64,000 bases of DNA from Mycosphaerelloides madeirae (GCA_002785995.1 NHNV01000024.1:248001-312000); one strand, 5' to 3'; numbered from the stretch's first letter, positions 32,729 through 44,261 are shown. Numbers and translations: made by a program. The notes: a model not told the origin generated them from the letters alone.

Positions 32729-32760
32729 GTTGGCAATCCGTGCGCAGCTTCCCCGCGGTT
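32729..32760 (-). repeat. Right terminal inverted repeat
   Basis: Reverse complement of the left end over 28 of 32 bases, followed by TA. It lies just after the end of the transposase tail. Confidence 0.85.
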
Positions 32761-33176
32761 TACGTTACAAGTCGCTCTCTGGGACTCTCGCTCATCCTAT
32801 TTCCATGACCACAATGGCGCAGTCTATGCTACTGCTTGCGGAAGGGTTGAATACGTGGTTGATTGCAACGCTACGGACAGCTTTCGCTCAAGAAAGGTGC
32901 GACGTCTCGTTGCCGAAGTATAACCTTACCTGCCGATATAGCTTGAGTAAAAGCTAGAGTCAAGATGAGATTATTGACAACACAAACAGCGAAGTGATGC
33001 TCCTGCTTACTTCATCTGGAATACCATGTACCGCGCTTCTCCAGACACGATGCGCGGGCCTTCAGAAAGCAATGAGAACGAAACGAGACGTACCTTAGTT
33101 ATTACCCTTATCGTTTTGAGCAAAGGCTGCCATTTATATATACACCTCAGGTAGAGGTGCAGGGGGTGCTTTCGAT

Positions 33177-34599
33177 TCATATCAGGCCGCATCTTCTCGC
33201 AACCCAGCTCAACCCGCCCGCTGCTGCTGTACATCCCGAGAAGATGACGATTGGGCCATACTCGCTTGAGTATGCCGAACTTGCATGACTGCTCCAAACA
33301 ATACTGCTCTTCACCAAAGACTCACTCAGCGGGCCGGATACGATGGATCCAACCCCTCTGCCCGCAGCAAAAAGGCCAAATAGTAGGTTGACGTCGGCGG
33401 CCTCATGTTGGCGCTGAACTTCTTTGATCATGCCGCCCCAGCTCGTTGAATATGCACCTGCCGTGAGTCCATAGAGCAAACTGAAAGCGAACAAAGGAGC
33501 TATCGAATTTGTCACTCCAAGAACAGCAAAGATTGTAACGGCAGCTCCAAAGCTAACACCTAGGTTTACTGTCATGACTTCGAAGCGGTCCACAAGTGCT
33601 CCAACGGTAATGCAACCGAGAACAGAGGCCAGATTGACAAACAGTACGGTGAGTGAACCCAGGGATGAAGCAAGTCCCAGAGACTCCGCTATCGACGGGA
33701 GGTAATTGGTCGGGAGAAAGTATCCGAGAGCCTGGACAGCGTTGCATGACTGGAAGATCCAGAACAGAGAAGTTTTGAGGAAAGAGACGTCCACTGGGGG
33801 AGCAACATGTGTCGCCGAGACTGGCAGACGAGGCTTGAGCACAGAAGGTAATGGCGATGCTAAAGCGATGATGATGGCAGCCACGGCGCGGAGAGTCTGC
33901 GAAATGTAAGGATTTTCGAACACTGTACAGAAGTCTGTCGCATACCCATCTAAAACCAATCTTCGAGAGCAAAGCTTGAAGGACAATAGGCATGATGGCA
34001 CCACCAAGTCCATCGCCAGCAATAGCAACGCCAATCGCAAGTCCCTTCTTCCGGATGAACCACTCATTGATGTAGTTGACGGAAGGCATAACGAGGGCGT
34101 TTCCAGCGATAGCATATATGATTCCTTGGGTGGCCAGTAGCTGTGGGACGGTCTGCGCGAATGAAGCACCGACCAAGGCCACACCCAGCAGAGGGAGACT
34201 GATCCACAGTGCGTACTGTCTCCAGCGTGGTTGCCTCTGGAAAACTGCAAGAAAGACTGGCATTGTCAAGTACATCAGACCAGTACACGTCGTTCCAATG
34301 GCCGCAATACCGCTGGGCTGAGAAGCGAAGGGCTCATGAGTGGTGTAGTATTCCTGAAGGACACCGAACGACAGCGCGAAACCCCAGATGAGGGCATTGC
34401 TGAGGAAGGACCCGGCGAGTGAAAGCCATGCTTGGAAGCCTTCATCGGTCGGTGGTAGCGCCAATTGAGCACGTGAATTAGAATCGGAGCCCCCTAGGCC
34501 AGCTTCCACTGTATTCAACGATGTTGATAGAGTCCTCTCGTTCAGCTCCATGCTCTCGATGGAGTCTTGGAAGTGCTCTGCGTCGGAGGCCATTGACAT
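33177..34599 (-). CDS. MFS transporter, monocarboxylate transporter-like
   Basis: Exons 34599-33946 and 33896-33177 with a 49 nt intron in phase 0 give 457 aa. The N-terminus of about 50 residues is cytosolic and acidic. Then comes the fungal MCT-like start GFQAWLSLAGSFLSNALIWGFALSFGVLQEYY, about twelve hydrophobic segments, and the motifs NYINEWFIRKKGLAIGVAIAGDGLGGAIMP and GALVDRFEVM. The C-terminal end GLSWVARRCGLI is typical. Likely located in the plasma membrane, moving carboxylates or similar small molecules; substrate is not predictable. Unlike its neighbours in this island, the frame is intact, so it is probably expressed. Confidence 0.87.
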
Positions 34600-35179
34600 A
34601 AGAATATGGAGATTCTAGATCCAGATCATGGAGTGTTAGAAAGTACGGAAGAATCAACTGAGGGCAATTCGATGTTGTCGTTGAGGAGAGGAAAGCACGC
34701 CCTACGAAGAACATGACGATCGACGCGATATTGGAACTAGTGAATGACTAATACAATCTTGGCCCCTTTGGCCGCAAATTCTGTTGGCAAGCATCGGTCC
34801 TTCCAAATCGTCATCCACACACAGCGTTCTCGTTCTCTCAGCAGGCCTGGTGCTGCTACCAGCTAATTTACAACGACCGTGATGCCCTACTCGAGGGATT
34901 TCGATCGGAAAACTGGGAGCTGGACGTCCTTTTCGGCCAATTCCCTGCCTCCTAACGCTGGGAAATGCTGCTCCGGATCAGCAGTTCATCAAAAAAGTAC
35001 CTACGACCGAGCAGCGTGCCAATAATTATAGTCGGAGGACCCTTGGAGTTCCAATACACGCTGCCTGGAACGCAAAATTCGACATGAAAGCAGCTGCCTG
35101 AACGCCGCGCAATCTACTCCGCGGTAGGTATGTATCTTGCAGGGAAGGTCCAATATCCACAGATGATGCATGCACAACA
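34600..35179. other. Intergenic, MFS promoter side
   Basis: About 580 bp upstream of the MFS start. No coding feature or known regulatory site recognised. Confidence 0.4.
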
Positions 35180-35185
35180 ATCACA

Positions 35186-35540
35186 ATTTCCACGATTGCC
35201 ATCGAAAGAGTCCTCGGCCTGCCTGAACTGCTGGAGCAAATACTGGAGCACACTGCTTTCGATGATAAAGGGAAGCAAGATAAGCCATTTTTCAAGAGTA
35301 CAATAAGTGAGGAAGACCTTCCAAGCTACCATTCATGGTTCAAGAGTATTACGATGTTTGATGTATCTGGCTTCAAACGATGCTCCGGATGAAGAATCCC
35401 AATTTCCTCAGCATCAGGCCGCTCTTTGGTTCTTCCGAGACTTGTGCAATGTTGAAGCCACGCCTGTGAGATGCACCCGGCGTCCTGAGTACAGAATCAA
35501 CCTTCGAAGCACGACCTTGAGCGAAGCTAAATTCCCTTAA
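35186..35540 (+). pseudogene. F-box-like pseudogene
   Basis: The first frame reads TISTIAIERVLGLPELLEQILEHTAFD, the same F-box-like helix as in the genes at 14022 and 14833. The expected continuation (RVQ..RKTFQATIHGSRVLRCLMYLAS, family pattern QRVNRTFQATI) is found in the next frame. There a TAA follows RVQ directly, and the frame runs on to 35540. No ATG lies in frame close upstream of the F-box. Loss of start, a frameshift and a nonsense codon together mark it as a dead relative of the two tandem genes. Confidence 0.6.
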
Positions 35541-37175
35541 ACACTTGCTCTGGTCCAGTGCTTTCGCGAGCTGGCTTTGCCAACAGCTTCTTGGCGGCAA
35601 ATGAGGATGTCATCTGTGGAGAATGTGGGGGATCTCTCAATCAATTTCTTGGTGCACTTCCTTCTGGCCTCGATCAGTGGCCAAACTCGAACCTTCTACG
35701 GTGTATTCTGGCTTTTTGAAGGAGATCACAGTCTTGGCTCACTTTTCAACAAGTTCATCGCGATCATGGAGAGAACCCAAGCACAACACGAAGTGGCAGC
35801 ACGCGGGTACTGGTCCCGAACACCATTGCAGCGAATGGGTCTTCACGCCCACTAGATGCCCGTAGGCTGGTATTACCTTCAGTACAGGGCCATGGACGGT
35901 ATTCGTACGAAGGGGAGCAGAAAATAAAAAACGTTACTCTTCGACACGCGAGACTAAGCCTGAGGCTGATGTTTTCGTTCTCGTCTTGCAGACATCAAGC
36001 TCCAATGCACGTGGCACGATCGAACACTTCATGCAGCCATGTAACTCTCGCTGATGGTCCAACCCCAAGCCGCCATATAAGATGACAGACCTTTGTCGAT
36101 CAGTTTCGAGGAATGGAAAATTGCCCGAGAACCACATGACTTGCGCTCAAGATGGAAGAAGTGGCACTCGCTCAAATATCTTCTTCCTAAAACAAGTCAT
36201 TCTCGGCTGTATGTCATGATCGGATGTTGCTTTGAGGAAGATAGTCGATGCGTGGTGGTGTCGAATGACTCGACAGAATAAGACCGAGCCGTGCCAACGA
36301 GCCCGACAAGAGCTCTCTCTCCGATGCATTTTCCTTGAGACGCTGAGTAATTCACGCAGTCCTGCGAGTGTACATTTTCCGAACGACGGAACCACTTTCG
36401 GCTGCGCGGTAGGGTCGATCGCGCTATCAACGAGAATAAGGCATCTACACTCTGTCTCCGCCAAGACTTTCACATGTGAAAGCTGGTCCCCGCGCTAGCC
36501 CGCGCCAAAGTCGAAACCCTTCCGCCCGCAGCTTTTATCTTCTTATACAATTAATAGATCTCTCCGGCATCTTCCAGCAGTGTGGCCCGGACTTTGTATC
36601 TCTATTCAAAATCTCCCCACACTGCTCCCATTGTTCGACGAACTTACCTTTCACGAGTTGTTCAGAGATAGTCAACGAGCTCACGGCTCAAGATCAGGCC
36701 GTCCGTAAATTTCTGCCTTGTCCATTATAGACAGTAACAGGGCACACACTTTGAAGGAACCGTGGGGGGAAATTGAGGCCTCCCGAATCTATAACCTTCG
36801 CGGGTTATATAGTTCAAACTCGTTGATGAACCTCGTTACTTTTTTTACCTTTTTTGGGGTCGCGTGTTCGATTCCTTACCCGAGCGGGGTCTCTTGTCCT
36901 TTTTTCTCCTTTCCTCGTCCAAGATAGATGTATGAGATCCCGAGCGCGCAGTCCTGTCAATGAATTCATCGCCGAGTGCGCGTTACTCGAAGTTCGGCAA
37001 GGGGAAATTTGAACAGTCTCTCTACAAAATGCACGAATTGGTATGTTCCAATCTCTCAATAGCAATTTGACGGGCCATGAGTACTCCGCCAAAGCACAGT
37101 CCTTTCTCGAATGAAGTTTCTGGTGATGGCCAACCACTCGAGCGTCTCGCCTTCGGCCTCCAAGTGAACAGGACC
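35541..37175. other. Gene-free stretch
   Basis: About 1.6 kb. A fragment reading ICGECGGSLNQFLGALP near 35605-35670 may be more of the F-box-like pseudogene. The poly-T runs near 36840-36910 are unremarkable. A GTTCGATTCC at about 36870 resembles a tRNA B box, but no tRNA fold or A box is found. Confidence 0.4.
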
Positions 37176-38477
37176 TCAAGATCGCCAATCTCCACTGCGA
37201 ACCTTCTTGCACAGTTCCCGCAAATACTGACCAGCGATTTCGAAATCATCCAGTATCACGTATACTGGAGCGCTCAATCGAGCCCACCAAGCATTTTCGT
37301 CGAAGTAGACGAAAACAGGCGAATCGCGCTCAAGAATCATGGTCTTCATGGCCCAGGCAGCAATATCCTTGGCGGTGATTGCGTCTGCTGCAATCCGTGA
37401 CGCCTCGAGAGGCAAGTGAATGTTTGCAAAGGCACAGTTGCCAAAAGTTCTCTTTATTCTCAAGAACTTCAGAATTCAAGATTTTTGCGACCACCTGACC
37501 GCCTCGGCGCGCCAGGTCAAGAGAATATGCCATGGCAACGCCCTCGCCCTTGCGGCCTTGCCAAGTCAGTCGAGACCACCATTTGAGGGCCGCGGGAACA
37601 GAGAGAATTGGCGAGTCGTCTAAAGTGCCGATGTAGGAGAAGTTCGATATGAAACTTTCCCCGAATCGGTAGCTCGTTGGCAAAGTCGTGGGTAACAGGT
37701 GCTGGTTCCTGACTGGAGCGTACAACGCTCCGCATCCCCGTGGCTTTTAGAGCTACTTATGACAGTTCGTTACGAAGAAGTCCGGGTCCAGATCTTTGAA
37801 GTCTAGCGGTATCTGTCCGATCCCGTGAGCTCCGTCGATGCAAGAAAGGACGTTATGGAGCCTGCAGATCTTAGTGAGTCGTTCAAACGGCATCCGAGCA
37901 CCAGGAAGGGCACTGATTGTTTCAAACTGTGCTAATCGTGGCCTCAGGCCTGCGGCTTTGTCAGACTTTATTGCTTCTTCAAGGGCGTCGCAGGGAAAGC
38001 TATCAGAGACGGGCAAAGTATACTCAGTCATCTTTACCCTGAGAGGCGTCGTCTGTGACAGGCGTTTGAGCGTATTGGCGAAGGCGTCGTACATGGTGGC
38101 AAAGTCAATGACTGTATCGCCTCCATGGTACTCCAGATTCCGCAACACCGTCTCGACGCTGTGTGTCGCATTCGGTATGAAGACACAGCTGTCTTTGGGC
38201 TACAAGTACTTCTCTATCCTGATTCTACATTCGTCCAGCAGGTAGATCCAGTAGCCATAGCGAACGAAGGCATCTGGGCGGGTCTCTGTACGTTCTTGAA
38301 AGTCGCGAAACACTTCGCGGGCGGTGAGAGGATAGGTCCTGTACGATCCTGTCGATGTTAGCCTAAGACGAGTCTGTTGACAAGCAGAACACCATGGTTC
38401 AAATTGCGATAGCCCGGACCAAGAGCGAAACAAGCTGCTGCTTGGCTGCCGCACTCGGTAGATTGTGCATCGGACAT
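37176..38477 (-). pseudogene. Class V aminotransferase (isopenicillin N epimerase-like) pseudogene
   Basis: Start at 38477 (MSDAQSTECGSQ); a 44 nt intron (38349-38392) restores GYRNLNHGSYRTYPLTAREV. The family pattern continues: VRYGYWIYLLDECRIRIEKYL, FIPNATHSVETVLRNLEYHGGD, and the PLP-lysine region DPDFFVTNCHK. Breaks are TAG at 38202-38200 (family has Gln, CAG>TAG), TAG at 37755-37753 directly after the PLP lysine (family has Trp, TGG>TAG) and TAA two codons later. There is also a one-base shift near 37440-37463 into the final segment GNCAFANIHLPLEASRIAA. The enzyme would have been a cytosolic PLP aminotransferase/desulfurase-like protein. All domains remain in order, so decay appears recent, but no product can be made. 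Confidence 0.82.
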
Positions 38478-40418
38478 ATCGCAGATGTTGTTGGAGAGTG
38501 AAGGAGAGTGGGAAATATGGAGGCTGTTGACGCTAGTAGGTAGCACACGGGACGGAACGGAGCCCCGTCCCTGCCCCACTGGCAACCACGTCCTTCCTCT
38601 TCCTTTCGTACTTTCCTGCTTCTCAACACCTCACCCACACCACCCGTCCTCGAAAGCCCGACACTCACCGACAACAGTACGAAGTGTTGGAGAAGGTGTT
38701 GGGGGGATGAGTCTGACACGGACGATACTTCCACTTCGAGCCTCTGCGATGCCGCTGGAATTTGGGACGACCTCAGTGCCGGCTGGGCAGCGCCGCAGCG
38801 CACAGTCCACGCGCTTCCGCCCGTCAAAAGCTATGCAGTAACATCTCGTGGTGTTGGTGGTGGTGGGGTGATACATTATTCATTTGGCGGCAAGCTCAAT
38901 TGGCGAACTGTTGTGATGGATGCTCCCTAAGCCTGTGCTATGAGGGACTTCAGAGGTCGCTGGCAACATCATTCGAACGACTTCGCGTTCGCACTACGTT
39001 GCTATTGTGCTATCACCCATGGTATTTCGACCTGGTGTGAAGCTTTTACTGTTGCCGGCACCATCTGCTCGGGCCCGCCGGCATATGAGCTGTCAGACCA
39101 CAGGCCTATTTCGCCAGGAGGACATTCCACCGCAGCGGCTCTGTCTGCCCCTTTCTCCTGACGATAAATGGCGCTGCTGAAGAGACTTCGGCTTTTTGAA
39201 GGAGTTTTGATAAGCCAAGAGGTGAGCTGTGTGGACAGCTGAGCTTTTATGCTCGTGCCCTTGCAGGTGGTAACATATTCGTGAGGAAGTACAAAGCTCA
39301 CTGCTCGTGCTCGTTTTCGAGCAACACTGCAAGCGATCGTAGCTCGCGAGCGAACCTGGGAAACTTCCCCGGAACGGACGACCATCCACGAAGCAGTGCC
39401 GGTGGGCCAAATACTACTTGCCAACAATGACGACCACGATGCCTCAATTGCGCCATACACAGCATTCACTAAGCACAAATATACCTCTGTCCGGTGCCAC
39501 ATGCTGAACATCTGGCAAGCACACACAACGAGCGCGCACGTAATATCCATCGTGGTCGCTCAGATCTCTGATAAATTCATTTTCGGGCTTTCTGGCGATT
39601 CGGTGATACGCTGGAAAGTCTCTCCTTGAGTCCTTCCTCACTGGACCACTCGTGCGCTGGAAGCTACGAAAACATTGTCTGCAGACTTGCGCGCAGTGAA
39701 AAGCTTGCGAAAGCCACATGGCTCCACTTTCTGCAAGCACCAAGGCTGTCGATCGTCAACGTGACGGGATGCGGCTGGAATTTCCATCCGGATTTCTTTT
39801 AGAATGCCACGGAATGCGACCTACCATCTGGGAACCAATGGACTGCCAAATCCTAGGCTACGATCCTTGCATCTTTCTAATTTTTCTAGCGTTCCCCGAG
39901 CACAGTTGGCCCTCGGTGACGAAAATCGTCGTTGGCTAGGTTCGTAAAGAACTAAAACAAGTCACGACTCACGAAGTTTTGACGACTAAAAAGTTGCCGA
40001 GGCGGCCTTTTGAGGCTTTTCAAAACGGACCTGTTTCCGATCCTGTAACTTCTGTCGACGCAGAACGTAGACGGTAGGAAGGAGCAACGCTTTGCCTCGG
40101 CAGTAGAATTAGGCAGTGATTTGCGCTGCGACCCACCCCGTCAGCCGCCAGCGTATACACGGAACGAATGCAAAAGCCTGCCGATGGGTGGTCGGTGGGA
40201 CTCTGTGGTTGCGAACTACGGATGGAAAACGCGGTGCACACCAACGTCATGGAAAGATCGAAGATTTCGCTGCCGTTGGGACAGGAGTGTAGTGAAGGCA
40301 AAGTGAATGATGCCACAGAGGAGTCGCCGTTGGCCATCTATCCGTAGTATATCTCTTCTGCGTGTGCGTCTTGAGTTGCGCACCTCTTGCTGCAACATTT
40401 CCATCAACCAGCGTCGCG
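38478..40418. other. Intergenic, nothing recognised
   Basis: About 1.9 kb. Short frames on both strands have no domain or splice structure. The last few hundred bases are the promoter side of the GMC oxidoreductase. Confidence 0.4.
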
Positions 40419-42632
40419 ATGGTCTCACTCCGGAGCTTTCCCAGTCTGGCGGTCGCTGCCCTGGCAGCCTCGACATCCGCTCGTGCCATTTATGAACGCC
40501 AGGATGCGACAGACCTCAATTACGAATACATCGTCGTCGGCTCTGGTGCTGGTGGAGGTCCAGTCGCCGCACGTCTCGCACTCGCAGGCCATAGCGTTCT
40601 CCTAATCGAAGCTGGTGACGACCAGGGTAAGAAGCTAAATGACTAGATTTCTTGAGAACACGCTGACCTTCTGCCCTCGCAGGAGGCAACGTCAACTATA
40701 CCGTGCCCGCTTACCAGGCGAAGTCAACTGAAGACCCGCTTCTCTCTTGGGACTTCTTCGTGCGCCACTACCAGGACGATAGCCGTCAAGAATTGGACTA
40801 CAAACTCACCTATAACCTTCCCGATGGCAACGAGTACACAGGCTTGGACCCGCCTGCTGACGCTACCATCAAGGGAATCTTGTATCCCCGAACTGCAACT
40901 CTCGGTGGTTGTACTGCTCACAATGCCTTGATCTTCATTTACCCAGACCAGAGCGACTTCCAATATATTGCCAACCTCACCGGGGACGATTCCTGGGACC
41001 CCGACAACGTAAGGAAGTACTTTGTCAAGCTGGAGAACAACATGTACCTACCACCAGCTCAACCAGGACACGGATACGACGGCTGGCTCGGCGTTGAGAC
41101 GGCACCTCTTACGCTTGCCGTCAATGACCCAATGTTGTTCGGTCAAGTCACCGGTGGAGCGAATGCTTTGGGAAATGGCACCGAGATTCTTAGCAATTTC
41201 TTGGACGTCCTCGTTGCTGATGCCAATGCTGATTCAATTTCCCGCGATCAAGATCAGGCATACTACCAGATGCCAATCACCAGCAGCAACGGTGTTCGCA
41301 ATGGTGCAAGAGAGTTCATCCTCAGCGTCGCCAACGCAACAAATGCCGACGGATCCAAGAAATACCCTCTCGACATCAGACTCAACTGCTTGGTCACAAA
41401 GGTCACTTTCGATGAGACCGTGTCCCCTCCAGTGGCCACCGGAGTCGAGTTCTTGGACGGAAAATCACTTTACCGTGCCGACTCTCGTTCAAACACCTCC
41501 GCTCCTGGCACTCCTGGTTCGGCGGTTGCTACCAGGGAAGTCATCGTTTCAGGTGGCAGCTACAACAGCCCTCAGATTTTGAAGCTCTCTGGAGTTGGCC
41601 CTGCCGATGAGTTGGAAAGCTTCGGAATCCATGTTGTCGCCGATCTTCCTGGCGTTGGCACCAACCTGCAGGTCAGTCTCTTCAGTCTCAATCCTTGTAA
41701 GCTCCCGCCATTGACCCATCGCAGGACCACTACGAAGTTGTCGTTCAGGGCACCACTGCTAAGAACTATTCTGTCCTCGATGGCTGCAATTTCGGCTTCG
41801 CTGGCGATGGCAAGCCCATTCCAGCCACAGACGACCCTTGCTACAACAAATGGGCCGCTGGCTCTGGCAACGGGAATGGTGACCGTGGCACCTATGCAAG
41901 CTCTGGGTTCGCCGCTGGCATGTTCATCAAGACTACTGAGTCTCCAGACAACAATTACGATCTTCTCGGATTTGGAGGTCCAGGTGAGTATTCAGGCATC
42001 TTCCGTACGTCAAGGCAGAGCTAATGCTTCGACTTTAGTCAATTTCAGAGGGTACTTCCCAGGCTACAGCTACAATGCGACAGAGTACCACAACTACTGG
42101 TCCTGGGCAATTCTCAAGTCGCACCCTCGCAACACTGCTGGCACCGTCATGCTTGCTTCTGCGGACCCACAGGATGTTCCCATTATCAACTTCAACTACT
42201 TCGACACTGGTAGCGGAGACTACCAGGCCGACTTGGACCAGATCTACCAGGCCATCGAGGTTGGTCGCAACGCGCTGCAGAATGTGCCCGGTACGAACGT
42301 CACGGAGATTCTGCCAGGTCCACAAGCGCAGACCGTGGACGAGATCGAAACGTACATCAAGAACACAGCTTGGGGACACCATTGTTCTTGCACTTGCCCC
42401 ATCGGTGCCGACGACGACCCGATGGCAGTGTTGGACTCGAGCTTCCGTGTGAGAGGTGTCCAGAGCTTAAGAGTCGTGGATGCTTCGGTCTATCCTAAGA
42501 TTCCAGGTGAGGACTCACACATGTTTATTGATGTGGCCAGCGCTAATACCTTGAATAGGAACCTTTACTGCTGCATCGACCTACGTAATTGGCGAGAAGG
42601 CTGCCGATGTAATCTTGTCCCAATTGTCCTAG
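40419..42632 (+). CDS. Secreted GMC-family FAD oxidoreductase
   Basis: Five exons (40419-40626, 40683-41671, 41725-41983, 42039-42506, 42559-42632) with introns of 52-56 nt give 665 aa. A signal peptide (about 1-23, LAVAALAASTSARA) precedes the dinucleotide-binding motif VVGSGAGGGPVAARLA (39-54) and the GMC signature LYPRTATLGGCTAHNALIFI. The substrate half contains GVRNGAREFI, SGGSYNSPQILKLSGVGP and the catalytic region AWGHHCSCTCPIGADDDPMAVLD, with His600 as the expected base. The C-terminus VVDASVYPKIPGTFTAASTYVIGEKAADVIL is typical. Members oxidise alcohols or sugars with O2 and produce hydrogen peroxide; extracellular H2O2 could in principle feed LPMO chemistry, but the two LPMO genes are not adjacent. 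Exact substrate unknown. Confidence 0.88.
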
Positions 42633-43613
42633 ACGAAGACCTGTCACCATGACCGAACAACGAAGCAATGAAGCAGCATGAAATACTGGACGGAGAGCAA
42701 TCATACATGAAAGCAGCATTAATTTGAATGAAAGGTTTCCCGCATACCTTAGCCATCGCAAGTCAGCTTCTCACAAGATTCTTCCAAAACATGTTTAGAA
42801 TCTGCGAAGCAGTGCATTGCATTGACCGGCAGTCGATGATCTGGACGAACTCTGTCGGAGTTTGATGATATGAGGTGGTGCGATCCACGACATGAGGAGT
42901 ATGGCACATGGAATGCTGCAATTGGCAGGGCAATATGGATGCGGGACCTCGATCGCTTCACATTTGGACACTGACAGTTTGCCAAAGCAACAATAGGCGT
43001 CCTCCACATTGCTCATGCAGTATTGCTTCCAGTTGGGACGAATCCTTCCTCAGGTTCCAGCTTGACGGGTCTTTGTGAGTACCAGCACACACAGAAAAAG
43101 TGGACGAATCAGGAGAGTTTGTTCAACGTCAAGTGAAGCTTACTTTCAAGAAATATCGAGATGCTTCGAATATGGTCCTGTACGACACGGATGAATATGA
43201 GCCGAATTGGGAAGACGGGAGCATAGCGGACGTCGCCGCATCGCCGATGTCTTGGCCCGCAGAATAAGTGGAGGCCAGGAAGTGTCACGCCACCACTCAC
43301 ACCACATTCCTCGCTTGTGCTCTTGGCGCATCAATTCGATCATCAATTCGCTTCATCGGTGTGCTTTGCGGGCCAGCCGCGGACTTCTCGCCGACTTTTA
43401 TCAACTTCTACTGCTGCAGCCCCAGTGTAGTGCCGGATCGTCGAACGAGAACCAACGAAGACTATACGGACCAATTTTGTGATACCGTGCTCCAGCATAT
43501 AGTTCGAAATCCTTTCTCCTGAAAGGCATAGGACGATACGTAAACTCCATCGACAACAGTCAACATCTTCGACGCTTATCAAACTCTATTATACTTCGAT
43601 ACCTTGACGATCA
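42633..43613. other. Intergenic, bHLH promoter side
   Basis: About 980 bp without supported genes. A GTTCGAAATCC at about 43501 resembles a tRNA B box but has no matching A box or cloverleaf. Confidence 0.4.
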
Positions 43614-44261
43614 ATGGCAAACTCAAGTCTACCAGCCGACTGCTTCCCTTCGATACAATGCCTTGGTGGTATCGTTCGTGAAGGGTGCCTAGCGGCTGGT
43701 GTCGCCTGCGCAACCAATGTCTACAACCATAACAACAATGCCGCTCTCAGTTCTCAATCGCCGGAGAATCACGTCTCGCCCACCTACCTGAACACACCAA
43801 CCTCCACAGGGTCGCAAGCAATCACCACAAGCTCCGACTCCGAAGACTCGCTCTCCGGTAGACCTCCACAGCCAGAGAGAATAAACAACCCACCCCGACC
43901 AACTCGACCGCACCGCAGAATCCCACACACCATCATCGAACGTCGATATAGAGACAACCTCAATTCTCAAATTGAATCGTTACGGCTCACACTACCCTCT
44001 CTCAAGAACGCTTATATCGCTTCTCCTGACCTTGAGGATAGCGCTATCCCGCCTAGGCTGCCGAGCAAGGCGATCATTATTGCGACTGCGGCGACTTATA
44101 TCAAGGAGTTGGAGGCGGAGAAGAATGAGGCTGTTGATGCTGTTGCCAGTTTGCAGCAGCAGGTTAATGATTTGCAGAAGCTGATTCAGTGTAATGATTG
44201 CTCGATCTTGCAGTATTTGCAGGCGGTTGGGAATGGTGGGCAGCAGCAGGTGGAAGTTTAG
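43614..44261 (+). CDS. SREBP-like bHLH transcription factor, 215 aa
   Basis: A single exon. The disordered N-terminus is Asn/Ser/Thr/Pro-rich. The basic region RPHRRIPHTIIERRYRDNLN (99-117) holds the DNA-contacting His105, Glu109 and Arg113, and Tyr112 where most bHLH proteins have Arg. That Tyr is the hallmark of SREBP-type factors, which bind both E-boxes and sterol elements. Helix 1 (SQIESLRLTLPSL), a 20-residue loop and helix 2 (PSKAIIIATAATYIKELEAEKN) merge into a leucine-zipper-like coiled coil ending in a CNDCS segment. No membrane segment is present, unlike full SREBPs. Fungal relatives regulate lipid, hypoxia, development or secondary metabolism; the target here is unknown. Confidence 0.85.
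   Translation: MANSSLPADCFPSIQCLGGIVREGCLAAGVACATNVYNHNNNAALSSQSPENHVSPTYLNTPTSTGSQAITTSSDSEDSLSGRPPQPERINNPPRPTRPHRRIPHTIIERRYRDNLNSQIESLRLTLPSLKNAYIASPDLEDSAIPPRLPSKAIIIATAATYIKELEAEKNEAVDAVASLQQQVNDLQKLIQCNDCSILQYLQAVGNGGQQQVEV

Larger units (their letters stand above)
30855..32760 (+). mobile_element. Pogo/Fot1-type DNA transposon, 1,906 bp, inactive
   Basis: Both ends are visible: 32 bp inverted repeats (core ACCGCGGGGAAGCT) match at 28 of 32 positions. They are flanked by TA at 30853-30854 and 32761-32762, the target duplication expected of Tc1/mariner elements. Between them lie remains of a transposase with helix-turn-helix, DDE catalytic domain and the typical Lys/Glu-rich C-terminal tail. 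Size matches Fot1-like fungal elements (about 1.9 kb). The reading frame is broken by stops and shifts, so the copy cannot move by itself, though its ends might be used by a related active transposase. Confidence 0.85.
30208..33090. repeat. Diverged direct-repeat array split by a transposon
   Basis: Units start near 30208, 30492 and 30743 (each with a TCTCGAA word and CTACGCTCT/TTACGCTCT). The spacing is 284 then 251 bp. A second landmark, GGCGCAGT followed by ATACTGCTTC, occurs at about 30365 and 30650, and again at about 32815 to the right of the transposon. The third unit is therefore cut by the transposon and resumes at 32763, and a partial fourth unit (ACACGATGCGCGGGCCTTCAG) lies at about 33045. 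Units do not encode a continuous protein. The repeat predates the transposon insertion. Confidence 0.65.

Noticed and set aside
36840..36900. tRNA gene suggested by a GTTCGATTCC word
   Set aside because: No A box at the right distance and no cloverleaf stems could be folded.
43480..43520. tRNA gene suggested by GTTCGAAATCC
   Set aside because: The upstream sequence lacks an A box and acceptor-stem pairing.
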